Of a DNA stretch of 64,000 bases, positions 13,901-29,925 are shown one piece after another; within the stretch, counting starts at the first letter, position 1, and the number at the start of each line of letters is the position of its first letter. A program made the translations under genes and the position numbers. The DNA comes from Hyphodiscus hymeniophilus. Taxonomy: Eukaryota > Ascomycota > Leotiomycetes > Helotiales > Hyphodiscaceae. The stretch is taken from assembly GCA_016508695.1 (NCBI GenBank), contig VNKQ01000008.1:1-64000 (forward strand). The letters run 5' to 3'. The notes under the pieces were generated by a model. That model was not told the origin of the DNA. It saw only the letters and a program-made list of their open reading frames with translations, and ran no database searches.

Positions 13901-16900
13901 ATTATAAGCGAGGTAATATTAATTAACCTACTTAAAAGTATATTAGAAAAGTAGTAGACTTCTTACGGCTCTTATACTTTATATTAGTTAATAACAAAGG
14001 GAATAAATCAATCTTTAGTAAATATAGTCTATAATTATTAGTATTTTAAGGAATATCTTAAGTAATCTATAATCCTTAGCCTATATAAACCGGAATTATA
14101 TAGACTTTTATAATAAAAGCCGTATAAATTAAGTTAAAATAGCCTAGTATAAAAAGAGGTTTATTAAATATTTACCCCTTATATACCTTAGAGAGTAATA
14201 CTCTATAATTTAAGAATAAGGATCCTTAGGTATAATAATTAAAAGTCGTATTAAGTAATATAGCTAATCTTATTAAGATATTAGTTAAGGATAGAATATA
14301 TAAAAAGAGACGAAAATCGTCTAAATAAATAAGTCTAGTCGAAAAACACTAGATAAGTTTGCGCCTAGATAAAGTAAGGGTACTTATATAGAATTAGGTC
14401 TTATTAAAACGAGATAAAAGCAATAGTAAAATTAAGGGATAAGGCCTAGGATTATAAGATAGCTACTAATTGGCTTTATAGTCTATATATACCAAGAAAG
14501 TAAAAGAGATATCTAAGCCGTATAAGCTATAAGGGGTTTGGAGAATTATTTAGGCTAAAACGAATAATATTAATATATAACGTAATATACGGCCAAGTAT
14601 AGTAATACTAGAATTCTTAGGTAGGGAGGGTATAATAATATAGCTTAGGGAAAAAGAATAATATTTAGAATAAGATTACTACTTATAAATAAGAGTACAA
14701 TTAGTTATAATACTAGGTAGTAATTTAGTCGAATTATCCTATAATAGCTAGGAGGTAAATCTCTATACGTAAGGGAATATTAAATTAATTAGTAGAGAGG
14801 CCTAAAAGTTAAAGGAGGTTTATAAATAAATAAGTTAATAACTAAAGTATTAAGAATAAATAATAGCTAAGCGGTTAATAATACAAACGAGCAAATTATA
14901 TATAAAGGGCGTAAATAAATTATAGAGGCAACTAATACTAATAAAAGCTAAGATATAATAAGATAGAGACTAAGTATATTAGCTAATATAAGTATAATAT
15001 TACTAAGGAACTTAAAGTTATATTACTAGAAAACGCAAGACTTATAAAGGCTAAGGCCTAATACTATTACTTTATTAGTATTACTATTTTATATACCGTT
15101 ATAATAAACTAGCGAGTAACGGGGAGACTTAGCGAAAAGTATTATAATATCGACTAGACAAAGAAGTATATAAGAAGATAAGGGGTATTAAGTATTCGGC
15201 TACCTCCCCTAATAACTATTATTATATACTTCCGCCTCTATAACTAAAAGGGGACTCCTAAGCTAATAACTACTTATATGGCTTATTAATCGTTAGAGAC
15301 TTAAGCCCTTTATTATTTCGGGCCTTAAAGCGTTTTCTATATAGCTTTTTATTTAATAGGCTTAGTTTAGTATACTAAGATAAAAAGCGTAAAGGTTAAC
15401 TTAGGGGAGGGATTATTACTTACTAAATACGCTAGGCAAGCTTAATATAACTAATTTACTTAAGGTGCGAGCTTATATAAAAGCCGGGATAACTTTCTTA
15501 AAAATAAACAATAGTTTTAAAAAGCGGGTAAGTAAAGAACGACTCTTATTATAATAAGCGAGATAGAGCGGTAATATTAAGAGGAGCGGGGGTTTTAATT
15601 AAGAAGACTATATATAGCTTATTAGTAGAGTAGGGGAAGTAATATACTATAGTTAACTAGGGGTAAGGCATAAGTAAACGGGTAAGAATTAACTCGATCC
15701 TCGATAGAAAACGTAATAAACAAGCTATAATATAAGGGGTAAAAATTAAAAAGAGCCCCGAGCCAATTTTTATTATAATTAATTATATCCTTTAGTTTAT
15801 TAGGACGGACGTAAGTCAAATACTAATAAACTAGATTATACTTAAAGCGGGTCTCTAAAAAGTATATAACGTTAGTTTACTAAGACTCGAAGTTAAAATA
15901 GCTAGGCTTTAGCCTATAACTAATATTAAAAGAGAAGAGCTTTATATAGCCTAGTAGGCTATTATTAATATAAATATATTTAAAGTATAACAATATAAGG
16001 ACTATAATAATATTAGTCTATAAGTCGACTAAAGGCAACGCAATACGCTAGAGCGTAAGTCCCTTAGAGTAAAGATTTACTCTTTAGTAATTATACTTTA
16101 AGTACTAAATAAAAAATAGTATATAGGGATTTATCTAGGAAAAAGAAATATAAAGTGCGTTAAAAATATATAAAAACTTTTTATAAAGTAGGGATAAGAG
16201 GTTTATAGCCTTTTTCTTTGCGTCGCGTTAATTAAAAGAGAGGCCCTAAATCCGCTAGTTAATTATCTCTTACTTTAAAAACCGTAAGATAGCTATAAAG
16301 TTAAGATATAAGATACTTAAGCCCTTATAAATATATTTAACTAGCTACTTCTAACCTTATAACTATTATAAGGGGGAGGTATAATCGAATAAGTAATATC
16401 GAGGCGACTTAAAAGATTGCTTATAAGGGATATTACTTATAATATCGCTAATCGAGGCTTAATACTCTTATAAAGCGCTAGGCTATTATTAGTATAACAA
16501 GCCTATTAGGAGAAGAAAGGGAGTATATACGCAAAAAGCGAGGTTATTAAAGGAGGGTAAGGGATATTATAAGAAAGATAATACTTTAAGGTAGCTAAAG
16601 GGGGACGATTATAAGCGATAACTAGTAAATGCGGCGCGAGGACGGCCATCTTATATTAATAGTATAAGGATATAATAGCTAGTAGAAAGAGGAGTAAGAG
16701 AACTATTAGAATAAAAGAAAGGAGAAAAGATATTAGCAGCTAGCTTAGCTATTATATTATAAATATAATTAATAGTATAATACTAATCTTAGCTTATATA
16801 AGAAGATAAGATATAGTACTAGTTAAGGGTAGTAATAGGGATTAATAAGAGTTAGGCAAGCGTAAGGTAGATTATAGCCCTCTAATTAAAGGAAAAGAAG

Positions 16901-19900
16901 AGTACTAAGTAACTTAGTTTTAGAAATATAAGTTAGAGTATCGACTATAATTCTAAGAGTATATATACGAGATTTAAAACGATATACTAAGTATTTAGAA
17001 TAACTCTCTTAGTAATATTTATTAAGCCTATTTTAAAATAGACCCGTTCTCTTTAAACTAGAGAATATAACGGATTATAAGAGTATAATTCTAGGCTAGT
17101 AAGTCTTTAAAAGAGTATTAAGAAGTATTATAAGTATTCTAATACCTATTAAGTAATTGAGAGTTTCCGCCTATATTTGCCCTTTAACTTAAAGAGCTTA
17201 TTAAAATTATTTCTCTCTTTAAAACTAAGCTAGAAAAGCAAAGCTATAAGATTTAAAAGTAAAAGTCACGCTAGTAAAATAAAGATAACTAAGGTATTAA
17301 AGGTATAATTAAGTTAATTACTTAATTTCTATATTAGTAATATATAGCTTTATTAATTTCTATTATTATAAGGGAAGTAAGCGACTTATATAACTAAGTA
17401 ACTTCTATAAGAACTATAAACTATAGTTAATAGCCTTTATATTATATACTTCGATAAGTAGGACTTTCTAAGCAATATAGATAAAGAGATAATACTAATA
17501 AAGGGGGATTTCGCCCTATATATTATTAAATAAAGCGTAGTAAGGCTAAACCCAGATAACTTTACTAATAATAATTACTTAGACCTAAACGCCAAATCTA
17601 CTCTCTTAATTATAATTCTTATAGTTATAAATCGAGGAGATACTATAAAGTCTTTATCTTGGCCTATAATAATATAAGCTAAAGTAAGTTCTCGCAATTA
17701 CTTAATCTAGATATAAAGCTCTAGGGACGTAACAGTAGTCTTATAGTCCTTATTAGACACCAACTATCTAGTCCTTACTTAATTCGCTAAGAATATACGC
17801 TAGCTAGTTAATACTTCTTAATGGGAGGAGAGAAGCTTATATAAGCCCCTATTTATAAATAATATAAGGCGGTTAAGTAAGAAAAAGCGTAGCGAGAATA
17901 ATAATATAAAGTATATAACTATCCTCGTATTATTATTGGGAGAGTAAATAATAGTCTAAAATATAGTCGTCTAGGGAAAGCAAAGCGTCTTCTTTACTAG
18001 GCCTATAAGGACTAATAAGTCTTATTTACTAAAGGTAATTATTAGAAGTCTACGATTAATAATCTTATATAAAGAGAAAGAAAAAGGGGCCGTTGCGATT
18101 ACTACTTTAATAGAGATTGTAGCGTATAATATTAGTAAGATTATATTATATAGGTTTGCTAGTATAAATATAAGAGAGTATATTATATAAGATCTAATAA
18201 CTAAGATTAAAAAGAGCCGTAATAGAGTTGCGAGGTAATAAAAGAAAGTATAACTATTAATTATTAATAAGGTATCGATATTAGATAAGGACTTATTTAA
18301 TACGCTTAAAGAGGTAATAAGAATACTACGGGGGAACGCTTATTTATTTAATAATATATAAGTTGTCTTAACTAGTAACTTCTTTTAACTACCCTTAATT
18401 AAAAAAGAAAAGAAGCTAGTAAAGCTTGCGTTTAAGGCGAAAAGCTAGAGTAAAGTAATTATACGAACGATTAAGCTAGTAAAGGTCTACTAATAAGCAG
18501 ATAAAGGTAAGAGGGATACTTAAGCCTAAAACTCGGGACTAACGACAAAAAGGATTTGCAAGTATACTAAACAATATTTAGAAGGGAATTATAAGTAATA
18601 AGACAAAAGAGGCTTTATAAGCTCTCTAGCGCCCGATTTAGGGCAAGAGAGTAATAAAGGCCATAAAGCTATATATAATATAATACTTTATAAGGTAGTC
18701 TTAATTAATAAGGATAGTTTTCTAATAAGACAAAAAGTAAACGTAATAAACGAAAGGCGGCTCGAAACTCTAGATAAAGTACTTTATACTTATTATATAA
18801 GAGATAATAAGATAATAAAGATAATAGTCTAAAAAAAGCTACTCGAGGACTTACTTACTTTTAAGAGTCTTTATTTAAAAGTAAGAGTATAAGTAATACT
18901 AATTAAGAATATCGATAACTAGCTTATAAACGGCTTAGTTAGTATAGTTATTAGCTTTTATATTAAAAAGCGTCTTGCTAGTTATAATACTAACGAGGAT
19001 ATAAGTAATATTATATAAGATAAGAGTAGAGCTAAGCTAAGGGTAAAAGTCCAAATAAAAATAACGCTAAAACGGAAATACTCTCTAATATAGTTCGATT
19101 ATACTAAGAGTAAAAGTTAGAATATATTAATAACCTTAGAAAAGTAGACTATTAAGCTACTAGACAAGAAGGTTTTAGCCTTATAAACGTAATTACCCTT
19201 AATTCTTATATAGGCGCTATTAATTTATAAGGTATAAAGTTAGGGTCTTAATCTCGTTAAAGTTAATCTATATAACTACTTTAAGAATAGCTAGGTATAT
19301 ATAGCACTAAGTCGAGTAAAATCCCGGGTAGAGCTAGAGATTTATAACTTTAAAAAGTTAGCCGTAATAATAAACCCTAAAGTTATTTAATTTTATACTT
19401 CTTTAAAGAAAGTAAAATAAATAAAAGAAGAAATAAAATAATCGACGTTTATTAATAGTTTAAGATTTAATATAATATAAGGTAAAAGATTTCGATATAT
19501 AATTCTTTATATTAAGATATAATAAAAAGTATGCTTTTTATTATATCGTATAATATAAAGAAAACTAAGGATATATAAAACTAGAGCTAAATTAAAGTAA
19601 AGAAAAGAGTTAGGTATAAATAAGAAAAGATAAACGTAATTTTAAATATAGAAAATAAATAAAGTACTTAATTAAAGAAGTAATATAAATAAGTAATCGG
19701 GTATAGTAATAAATAAGCGTTGTTTAAGTATACCCTTAGATATATATTTAATTAATTTAGCCAAATCTAATATAAGCTAAATAGCTTTAAAGACTATTAA
19801 AAGCAAATATAAAAATAAAACAAAGTTAACGACCTAAGATAATAATAAGTATAATAGAAGTCATATAGAAAGGTAAGTTAGTTATAAAAGAATAAGACGG

Positions 19901-22900
19901 GAGAATAAAGTATAATAAGAGTTTAAGCTAATAGAATTAAAGTATAATTAATAAGTAAGCAAATAAGAAAGTATAAGTCCGAGATTAAAAAAAGAAGCTA
20001 AAGGGTATAAAGAGAAAGACTATAACCGGATTCCGCTTATAAAGCTAAACTAATATTATCCTACTATCTTTACTACTTAATTTAGACTTGGGAATCTTAT
20101 TTAATTATTTTACTAATATATATTACTTAAAGTATAAGTATTTAATATATATTAATAACTTGTTATTATATTTACAAAATACTAAAGTAAAAAAGACTAG
20201 AGAAGCTTAGAGTAATTAAAGCGTAATAAAATAACCTTTAATTTTAATAAAGTAAAATATAATCCTAGAGACTTAAAGGGTCTAAGTATAAAGAGAAACT
20301 AACTATAATAATACTTAAAGCTAGAAAAGGGCCTTTAGTATTTTATAAGACTTAGAAGATCCTATTTTGTATAAGGTATAAAAAAGGAATTAATTATAAG
20401 TTTTTAAACTAATACTTTATAAAGGTATATAGTAATATAGGGCCAAACGAATACAAAAAGATAGTTAAAAGCTAGAAAGGCCTTATATTACTTAGTAGTT
20501 TAAATAAAGATATAGTTCGGCAAGTATAAGCTATAGGGTATATTCTATATTACAAATATAATAATAAGTAAGTCTATAACGAGAAAGGATACAATTATAT
20601 ATATAGGTTAAAAGAGATAATAAGTAAGTATAAGTATAACGGGGTTATAGCCAAATTACAACCTAGCGTTATATAATACCTTTTTAATAACTATAAGGTT
20701 TTCTTTAAGGTAAGTCTTTTATCTCCTAAAGAAAAAAGTCTTAAAGAGCTATTACTAATATTAAGCGTAGCTATATTTAATATACTAAGTAATATAGTTT
20801 AGGAGTATAAGGATAAGCAGCGCGTTAAGAGGCTCCTTATACCTCTTTATACGTAGTTTTAATAGTTAATACTATAGGACGAGAGGATTAGGTAATATAA
20901 GTATAATATAAGCCAAGATATAAGGAGTATAAAGAATATATTAGATATCGTATAAGATACGGACAAGCGTAATATAGGATATATAATAAATATAGTAGTA
21001 GAGTTACTATAAGAGTACTATAATAGAGGCTAATAGTTAAACGACTATATTCGACGTATCTTCTATAATATATTAATAAATAAGCTATTCTTAAAGCTAT
21101 TATACTTTATCGAGGAGAGCTTATATAAGGGGTACTTTTGCGTCTAGTAAAAACTTATTGCTTACTTACTATAAGCCCGAACTTATAGTAAAGTATATAG
21201 CCTAATACTTTAACTAGTATAAGTTAACTTACTTAAGGGGATTAAAGAGGCGGGTAAGCATAAGGCCGCTAAAGAAGATACTAACCTAATAGGGCTACTA
21301 ATATCCTCTAGCGTATCCTTAATTAACTAGAGGGTAATAACTAGCCCGTTTTATTTTTTAGTTATATATTGGCTCTCGGTCTATAGCTATAATAAAGAGA
21401 ATAAAGCGTAAAAAACGGCTCTAAAGATATAACCAAGCCTCTTATATATTGTTTATAACGTATAGATTATCTTGATTATAATATAGAAAGCAAACTACGT
21501 TAAGGATTTAGTTAAGTAAAGTATAGAGACCGCCTTAATATATATAGTAATATATATTTATAATAACTATAATATTATATTTATAATACTTTATAATCTC
21601 TAGGTATATATAAAAGTAACGGGCTAAAATTATTACGCTTAACCCTTTATACTCTAGAGAGAAAGTAATATAAGGTTAGTATATAAGGGATAGTAAGTAG
21701 AGCTTTAATATATACGGGATATAAGAAAGGCTTAAGAGAATAAGTTATAATATATTATACTAAACTACTTAGTCTTCCGGGGAAAAGACAACGAGTACTT
21801 AAATAAATATACCCCGTCTAATTTCGTTAATAACTTAAAATAAAGCGATAATAGCGGTTTGTTTGCTAGCCTCTAAAAAGATAACTAGTATATTAACTTG
21901 TAGCTCGAGACTAAACGACGGGCGATATATTTGTTAATTAAATAGATATTAGTAAAAGAGATAGACGCTATAATATATAAGGGCTATAACAAGTTCGGTA
22001 GGTTCTACTCTAAGCTTATTAAAACGGATAATACTTATTACTATCTAGTTTATAAGAGAAAGTACCTTATATAGCTATTATATATATAGGACTTATATAT
22101 AATATTAATATATATATTAGGTAGGCTTACTCTTTATGTTACTAAACTTATATTAATTAAAGTATTTAATTTTTAAATAAGAGCGTAGAATATCTATATC
22201 TTTAGCGACCTAATAAGTATTATAAGTATATATAGTAAGACTAACGTAATAAAAGAGGCGCCGATTATAGTTACGAGATTCTTATCTATAAGACTAAGTA
22301 TTCTTACTATTAGCTAAGTATTAGATATACTCTCTTTCTTTAATATAATTTAAGCGACCCTAAAGAAAAATAACTAGTAATACTTCTTTTTACTATTATA
22401 TTATAAGAATAGCGTAGTAATTAATACTAATATAATATTGCGAATCTTAAGTAAAAAGATAAAAGAGAAACTAAGCGCGAGAATAATAATATAAGGGATA
22501 AGGCATGTATTTATTGCGATTAGTTAGAGGATAATTCGTAAGGGGGAAGGGGCGACTATAAGTATAAATATAGGCTATATATTCTAGTTAGGATATAAGG
22601 AGGAGGTCGAGGCGTATTATTACGCTATTTATATAAACTAGCTTTATAGTCTAACAAGCGAGAGTATTAAGGTATTTAAAAAGGTCTTAAAGTAGTAATA
22701 TATATTCTAAGAAGGGCGAGATAAGTAGCTCTTACTAATAACTATATAAGAGTAGTATATTATAAGCTTAATAAAAGTAAGTATAACTCTTATCTAGTTA
22801 TAGCGATTAATTAATAAGCTCGAAAGTAATATAACGAGAGTATTAAATAAAGTACTAGGTCTTAAGATAATAGTAAATAGTAACCCGACTATAAGTATAA

Positions 22901-25900
22901 AAGTATAAAGACAGATTATTTATAGCCTAGAGCGCCTATATAAATAAGCTAGGTTCCGCTTACTAGAGTAAGAAGAGGCTACTACTATAGTTTATAGTTT
23001 TACCCAAGACTATATAGTCTAACTCGTAATCAGAGAAGGCAAGTCCCTAGCGTACTTAGTTCTAGTATACTTAATACTAGGGGTATATATTACTCTAATA
23101 ATAATATTATACGTTAAGATAAGGGATAAGGCAATAAAGAGGTATAGACGTATAAGCGTAAATATAATAGAGTTTAATAGTACTAAGGAAGTATATATAC
23201 TAGTAGTATTTTATATACCGGAAAATTGCGATTTAAAAATATTTATAACGTAAGTAAAAGTACTAATCTAAGAGAAGCGTCTCTAGTATATTGTGTTTAA
23301 CGAGTATTATTATATAGTAATAGACGAGAAGTAGTAAATAGCCTAGGGAAAAGTAGTTTAAATATTTAAGAAGTATAAGAAGGAAATCGTATAAAGAGTC
23401 TTTCTTTTTATAATACTTCTAACTTATATTTTAAATAATATATATTATTAAATAAGGCTCGAAGTATTTAATATATATTATATTAAGGGGCAGATAGTCT
23501 ATAATAATATCTTATATAAAGTAATAGTAATAAAGATATATAAGGACAAAACGAATAAGGTCGAAAACTTTATTATATTTAAATTATAAGAAGAGGGTAA
23601 CGGCTAGAAGATTATTATTTTTATTAAGGGAAAAGTTAAGGAAAAGGCTTTAGTAAAAAGGCTATAATATAAGTTCTTTAATAACGCGGCTAGTAAGTAA
23701 GAGAAAAGGATAATACTTAACGAATTTTAAGAGGGTTAAATATTAATAATAGTCGTAATAATTGCGAGTAATAAGGGTATAAATACTAACGCTAAAAACG
23801 TACTCTATATAAGAAGAGTATATAATATAATAATATACTAATAATAGGCTAGGCGTACTAGTTATAATAGTAAACTCGTACTATTATAGACTATAATTAT
23901 TACCTTTAACCTTAACTAGCTTAGAGGGTTAAGTAAGCTAGACGTAATTTCTTTATACGTAATATATAAGACGAGAGAGTATAAAATCTTTATATAAGCG
24001 GCGTATTTAGACGGGGAGTATTAGAATAGCTATATATAAGTAAAGATTAAGTATAATAATTATATAAGACAATACGTTCTTTTATAACTATATAATACGC
24101 TATTTATATTTAAATATAATATTAGGGATATCTCGTTACTTTAAGAGTTATCTTATAATAAAGCCTCTAACTATAAAAGTATATTATCTTAGGGGGTTAA
24201 GGACGGGTATCGAGTTATAACGCTCTCGAAACTAAGGCATATAGGACTAAAGGATAGGCTTAGATTAAGTACTCTTCTAATACTATATATAGTCCTTAAG
24301 TAAAGTAATAATAATAAATATTATAATATATCTCCTTATATAATGTCTTTTATAATAGTTTTTAAGATATTATTACTTATATATAACGCTAGGTTTATTA
24401 TAATAAAGTCCTTACTAAAGAGAAAACTAAATATTATAACTCTACTAAAAAGCGTAATAAGAATTATAACAAATATTAAGAAGTAGGCGCGTTATATAAA
24501 AAAACGTTATATAATATGGGATAGCGCCTCTTCTTTTACTTTTTCTTCTTCTCTTTTATTAGTAGCTTTAATAATAATATTTAAAGTATATATACTAAGG
24601 CTTAGCTAACTAGTAATAGCTCGTTTACTAAATTCGCCGCCTTTGCCTTTAAGCGCTCTAGACGCAAAGTATTATAAGTAAGACTATAACTTAGTAGTTC
24701 TTATCTCCCGTAATTTAGAGACTTTACGCTAGATAATAATAGTATTAGTTTAGAGGTTATAAGGTAATAATAGAAAAGATAAGTTCCTAAGGTTAAGGGA
24801 ATTAGGCATTTTAGTAAGTATATTGCAACTAGATAGAGCTAAGTAACTAAAGGATCTCTTAAGGCATAACTAGCGGGACGGAATAATAGCGTATATAGAT
24901 TTGATTATAAGTCTGCCTAAATACTTAAGGTATTAGATATTAAGTAAAAAAGGGGGGCTATACGTTTAGTAGTAAGATTATAAGCTTGGGCAAGACGGGT
25001 AATATAAGGATTAACCTAATATTCTAGGACTAATAAAGTTCCGAGATAAACTTAAAACAATAGTAAATTTAATAATAATAAAACGCTTATATACTAAGTA
25101 CTTAATACTAGCTTATAATAGCAACTAAGTATAAAAGGAAGTATTATATAATAGTAGGGCGGATAGGCGCGACTAGGGTAATATTCTAAAATCGGTCTTA
25201 TATATAAGTCGTTAGTAACGAGAACTTTACCTAATCTTTAAAGTATATAATATCTTTATAAATAGTTAATAATAAGACGATATAAGGGTGTTTAATAAGC
25301 TTATATCGTTTATACGAATAAGTAACGTCGATATTAATTAATATACGCTTGTCTAAATATATATTATAGTCTAGTGAAAATTAAAATACTAGACGGAAAA
25401 GTTAGCTAGAAAGGTAAAGTAAGAGGAGTAGCAAAAGGTTATATATAAGGAACTCGGGCTAGAACTAAAAGTTAAATTAGCGTTATATAATAGTTATAAT
25501 ATCTAAACCTTTAAACTATATTAAATAGTATATAAAGTACTTTGTTTTTTAGGGGTTCTTCTTTAGATTCTTAGTATATTATTATAAGAATATATATATT
25601 TTATCTTTACTTCTAGTAATAAATATAAAGGAAAGATCGTATTACTAGTACTTATTCTCTAGTTTTTAAAAGAAGGCTAGATTTGTATTTATATTATTAT
25701 AAGAGAAGTCTCACAAAAGGGTAAAAGCTTTAAATAGTCTAAGGGCACGTAAAAGCCACCTCAAAGGATTTGGGAGTAATATAATATAATAAGTATATAA
25801 TAAACGTAGAGATCGATAAATAGAGATATTAATAGAAACGTAAAAAGGGTATATAGGTACTAAATACTATTAATATACTAGATAAGTAGAAATCGTAGGG

Positions 25901-28900
25901 GGCAAAAGAATTATTATCGAATTAGACTATTACTTATAAGGTCCTTAATACATTTATACTTAAGGCCGCTAATATTAGCTTACTAGTAGTTGTATCGCTT
26001 GTAAATATTATTTTTAAGCGCTTAAAAGATACTAATACTTTTTATACTTAAGTTATTAGTATTAGAAATAAGATTATACTTTAAGAAATATAGGCTATAT
26101 TAATTAGAGTAGTATATATAGCTAGCTTTATAAGAATTATATAAATCGCAATAGTTATATATAATACTATAGTCGGAGGGATTAGAGACGTAAAGATAGA
26201 GCTATATAGAATACTTAAGGCAATACGTACGCTATAAACCTATAAGAGTCGCGGGAAAATATATTAAAGGACTCGCGATAAATATAAAGAGTAAAGTAAA
26301 GAGGTTAAAAAAGAAATAAAAGAACTTTAAAAGAGAATAGAATAAAAGCCTAATAATAAAGCCGTTATATAACGAGAGGGGTTTAAGCTCGCAATAATAT
26401 AACCCTTATAAAAATATAATATAAAGGAATTATTAGCTAGGCTAACTTATAAATAATTAACGCTTAATATAAAAAATTAAGTATTAATTGTGTTTAAGAC
26501 GCTTAATAGGATTTCCGGATAAGCCTTTTATTTATTATAATAGGACGAATAATTTTATATATCTAGGCAATAGAGTTTTAATAAGGTTATAAGGGTAAGG
26601 GGTTTTAGCGCGAAATTGTTAGTAGCGCAAGCGCCCCTAGCTCTAGAATTATCTAGTAGCTAGTTAGCGGTTAGAACTATCCGTAAGAATGGGCCGTTTT
26701 ATAGGATAAAAATAACCCTAGCTTGCGCGACCTTTAGTAAGGAACCCTACGGGATCCGGGCCGATATAGGGATAGAATAAAAGTATATTAAGGTAAGCGG
26801 GGATCTTATTTGTATTATATTTACTCTTGCCCTAAATAGGATTTAGACCCCTAATAATAGACTATTAAATTTACCTTTTTATATACTTAGCAGTTAAAAT
26901 AAGCGTATTATTTTCGTTTAATAAAGGGAGAATAATATAAAATATAAAGAAGTTATTAATAAAATCGGCCTTTTATTAGTTACTTATAAAAAGGTAGGGC
27001 TTAAGAGCCTAAGTAGTCTTAGCAAATATTCTTTAGTAAGCCTTAGCCTTAAAGTACTTGCGATTTATCTTATTATTACTCTCTTATAAAAGATTAAATA
27101 TCTCCTAAGTTATTTATATCTTAATACGATTTTCCAAAACTAAGTAGAGATTATTAAAGTAGCTTAATAAGTTATTATAATAAAACGTAATTATATTACT
27201 CTCGATATTACCCTTAATTTAAGTATTATTAAGAAAGTACTCTTTTATTAAGAGAAGAAAAACGTTTTAACGAAACTTATAAAAGTATAAATAAGTAAAG
27301 AGCCAAAGGATCTCGCATTATCGAGTAAGTCAATCTCTTATAGCTAATAGGGCCTTAAGTAAGTTATTAAGCTACTAGGAGGTATTAAGGGCTTTATAAG
27401 CCTTTTAGTTAAGCTTAAGGATATAGTCTAGATTAATTATAAAGTAGGGATATACGTTAGCTATAAGCTAAAGATACTTTTAATCTATTACTAAAAAGAA
27501 CTAGTAATAGCTAGTTTATAAGAGGGTCGTTTCGAAGCCTAGATTATAGCGTGTCTTATTATCCGTTTTAAAGTAGTAATCGTATTATAGTATAAACTAA
27601 ATAAAGAGGGCACTTTAAGAAAAGAAGAACTATAAATATTAAAGTAGTTTATAAAGTAAATAACTTTACCCCTAACGGATACTAGACTTTAAAGAGCTTA
27701 ATGTAACGGCCTTAATAGTTGTATATAGCTTTTAAATATTACTTAAGACAAAGTTAGTATATCGCAAAGTCTCGATTACCTATATAAAGGATAGGGCTTA
27801 CTCGAGGGGGCCTAGAATTAAAGGATTAGTAGCTATTTATATAGAGTACTCGTTAATAATAATAAGGAATAGCGTGCTTAAGACCTAATACTCTAATTAT
27901 ACCCTAAACGATATTATATAAGAGACTTAATATTAATACTAGGCTTAATACTTTAACTTGTAATAGCCCTTAACGATTTTTTCTCATGACTTTTTCTTAT
28001 TTTACTTTATAGCTAACGCCGCTAAAGCCTAAATAACTAAATTAAGGCAAAGCTCGCTTAAACTAAAGTTTAAAAATAAGTATACTATCCTAGTATTAGT
28101 AATCTCCTTCTCGACTATATAATACTAGAGATATCTTAACTTTACTTAAAAGAGATAAGATTTCTTTAGAGGAATATAAGTTATATTATATACTTAGTAA
28201 AGAAACTTAATATTAAAGAACTATATAATACTAGGGTTAGTTATATACTTATCGTCTTTATATAACGCCTTAAAGCTTTATTTTAGGTAGTATTGCCTAA
28301 ATAAGTATATTTAGGCCTTACTAGAGTAGACTTTAAGAGTAAAGTTAATATAAAAATTATTGTAATAAAAGAAACTCGGGTTAAATATTAAATCGGCCTT
28401 ATTATAAAACTATTAGATAATCTAAAGGAAGGATTCCTAGCTTTAAAACTATAGCTTATACCCCTTACTTATAATATAAAAGAACGTATCCGAGAACTTA
28501 AAGAGGTCCTCTTATATTATTTAACTTTAAATAAAGTTTTAAATTACCTCGAGGTAAGCGGCTTAAATAAAGTATACTTAAGCCGTCTTAAAGGTCGAGT
28601 CTTATACTTTAGTCCGTATCTTGCTTACTTGTATAATAATATTAAGCTAACTTAACTTAAACCCTAAAGGGATATAAGATAGAAGCACGTTAAAAAGATA
28701 TTTTATAATACTATTAAGTATAATAAAGTTAGTAAACCTACGTATTTAGGCATTAGTAAGGCTTTTAAAATTAGAGCCGGGTTAATAAAGGCAAAGAAAA
28801 AAGATATAAATAGAGTAGTCGTAAATTCTAAAGACTATACCTAAATATAAATAGGGAATATACTAAAGTTATAAAGTAATATACTTATTAGGACCGTTTA

Positions 28901-29830
28901 CTAAAGGGTAAAAGATTATTTACTTAAGATAAACGTTAGTTATAATTGCCTATATAAACTATAGGGTAGGGTAATAATAAAACTCGGACTTAAATATAGC
29001 AAAAAAAGTAAGAAAGGCAATTAGGCTATCGATATTAATACTCGTATTAAGTATAGTAGAAACGGGCTACTCGAGGTATAAGTAGATATTTTAAGGCTTA
29101 ATATTTATAAGGCTTATACTTATAAAGAGATCTAAGAGAAAGGGGGCCGAGAAAGCTAAAGAGCGACAAGAAACTCTTTAGTTTATTAGAAAGGTATTTA
29201 TAGCTAGACTAATATAAGTAAAGAAGGCCTCGACTCTTATATAAGTCTTGTCTATAAAGAAGTAGCTATTATAAGACGCAATATTATATAATACGGCCTA
29301 AAACTAGTATTAAGTATTAGTATATTTAATAATACCTTTATGGATTTAATATATAATTGCTTTAATAGTAGTATTATATTTAAATTAGTCTTTAAGAGAA
29401 TACTAAGCCTATAATTAAGTAAGCGTACTTCGAGGTTTAAAGGGGGATATAAGGTTAATAAAAGATTATAGTTTAAATTGCGTTCTTAATTAAGTATTAT
29501 AATTAAACTCGGTATTACACTAAATAAAACTAATAAATAAAGTCTCCAAGTTAAGAGTTAAAGTATAAATTAATAGCTAAAGAGTCTCGAATTATAATAC
29601 TTAAGCTAAGGGGTATAGTTATAAATATCGAGGGCCGAGTAATAGAATACTCTAAATAGTAAAGTATTTCGATAGTAATAATAATATAATACTCTCTCTT
29701 AAATCGGGATCGAGTAAGAGTATATATAAAAGGAGGACTAGAGAAGTAGTTTCCCCTTTATCTTATAACCCTAACTCGCTATTAATACTTAATAGAAAGA
29801 TTAGTAATATAAGAGTAAAGTATATATCGA
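10951..29830. other. Degenerate AT-rich sequence, no gene seen
   Basis: Nearly 19 kb of TpA-rich sequence without a credible coding region, RNA gene or ordered tandem array. One 65-residue open frame on the minus strand at 15,622-15,819 has no recognisable motif and the composition of its surroundings, so I treat it as chance. The stretch most likely contains several dead mobile elements, but their ends and class are not readable. Confidence 0.6.
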
Positions 29831-29925
29831 GAGGATAACTATTAACTTTAAGGGCCTTAGTATTATTTATTATATTAAGAGGATAGCTATTAACTTTAAA
29901 AGCCTTAGTATTATTTATAATAAAT
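29831..29925. repeat. Two-copy direct repeat, about 49 bp
   Basis: The motif gaggataactattaacttta, followed by a conserved 'gccttagtattattta', occurs twice in direct succession with a period of about 49 bp. The copies differ at a few transition sites. No gene overlaps it. Confidence 0.6.
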